From contig JAIXMJ010000001.1 of assembly GCA_022836975.1 (NCBI GenBank), positions 1-15,665 of the forward strand: a DNA stretch of 15,665 nucleotides. Direction: 5' to 3'. The translations under genes were made by a program, and so were the position numbers. The stretch is from Wolbachia sp. Lineage in GTDB: Bacteria; Pseudomonadota; Alphaproteobacteria; Rickettsiales; Anaplasmataceae. Below are positions 15,360-15,665 of the stretch, one piece after another (the stretch's first letter is position 1; each line of letters starts with the position of its first letter). The notes under the pieces were generated by a model. That model searched no databases. It was not told where the DNA came from and saw only the letters and a list, made by a program, of their open reading frames with translations.

Positions 15360-15583
15360 TTATAGCGCTTCTTGCAATAGTCAGAAGATCTTATATGAAA
15401 TCAGAACCAACAGCAACAGCTTGACAAAGAGATCTGAATATAGGAATGTTCTTTCTGGTACTGTTTTTCCAATACAGCCTTTTTGCTGCTGTTGTTCTAC
15501 CTTTTCTTCTTATCCAAAGCCAGCATTGCTTTTTTTCCTGGATCGTAATTATATCCTCCTGGCATTTTTTCTGATTTTTTTCC
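15360..15583 (-). mobile_element. Short IS630-like relic, copy 2
   Basis: On the minus strand an ATG at 15563-15565 opens MPGGYNYDPGKKAMLALDKK, the counterpart of copy 1. The sequence then follows copy 1 for about 200 bases with only scattered differences and small indels, and homology ends near 15360. GRTTAAKRLYW in one frame is a better-preserved form of the helix-turn-helix. Both copies lack the same downstream part of the transposase. Confidence 0.6.
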
Positions 15584-15586
15584 TTA

Positions 15587-15665
15587 GGAGCTGTTCACAA
15601 TCTTTTTCTCTATCTTCATTCGGCTTTTTATCCCATTTCTTGAAATAGTCATAATAACTCTTTTG
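15587..15665 (-). mobile_element. Internally deleted IS1031-like copy, running off the window
   Basis: GGAGCTGTTCACAATCTTTTT (15587-15607) matches the left end of the complete element at 4238. It is joined directly to CTCTATCTTCATTCGG, which corresponds to about 4791-4806 in that element. More than 500 bases, including both catalytic aspartates, are therefore missing. The rest encodes KSYYDYFKKWDKKPNEDRE on the minus strand. TTA at 15584-15586 is the expected target triplet. Confidence 0.75.

Noticed and set aside
15421..15648. 75-codon plus-strand frame at the right edge
   Set aside because: It is antisense across the IS630-like relic and the IS1031-like end, and is rich in F, S and L as expected of AT-rich noise.

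Overview
The window is strongly AT-rich bacterial chromosome. The gene set points to an obligate intracellular alphaproteobacterium of the order Rickettsiales, most likely the Anaplasmataceae or a close relative. It has a Rickettsia-like NuoF N-terminus, cytochrome oxidase subunit III, a Bcr/CflA-type transporter beside nuoF, a retained pyrimidine gene (dihydroorotase), a lipid II precursor gene (mraY), very short gene spacing and many decayed insertion sequences. The genus cannot be fixed from the sequence alone.

Layout. Bases 1-61 may hold the last codons of an outer-membrane beta-barrel gene. Bases 197-2198 form a tight plus-strand cluster: a secreted SH3-domain protein, mraY (13 bp overlap) and rnhB (TAATG overlap). 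Bases 2194-5374 are an insertion-sequence graveyard. It contains a frameshifted IS5/IS427-type transposase relic, a solo end of an IS1031-like element, an intact-looking alpha/beta-hydrolase gene with a membrane segment (minus strand), a complete 897 bp IS1031-like element with a broken transposase, and a short IS630-like relic. Bases 5393-6733 carry dihydroorotase (minus). Bases 6901-7476 carry an unrecognised membrane protein with a strong Shine-Dalgarno site, followed by a perfect 11 bp hairpin. Bases 7595-8910 carry cox3 and ruvC, overlapping by one base. They run tail to tail into a glutamine-synthetase-like gene (8870-10021, minus) whose catalytic motifs are missing. A tRNA-Lys(UUU) starts at 10069 and lies in the leader of nuoF; nuoF is followed 14 bases later by a Bcr/CflA transporter. 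The last gene (12662-15328) is a large GltD-like flavoprotein with a ferredoxin-reductase-like C-terminus. It stops abruptly where a second copy of the IS630-like relic and a deleted IS1031-like copy begin.

The ordinary genes cover respiration (cox3, nuoF), envelope precursor synthesis (mraY), DNA maintenance (rnhB, ruvC) and pyrimidine synthesis. No defence system, CRISPR array, prophage or riboswitch was seen. The most unusual items are the catalytically empty glutamine-synthetase paralogue, the membrane-inserted hydrolase inside the IS island, and the paired short IS630-like relics, each abutted by an IS1031-like end at a TAA/TTA triplet.
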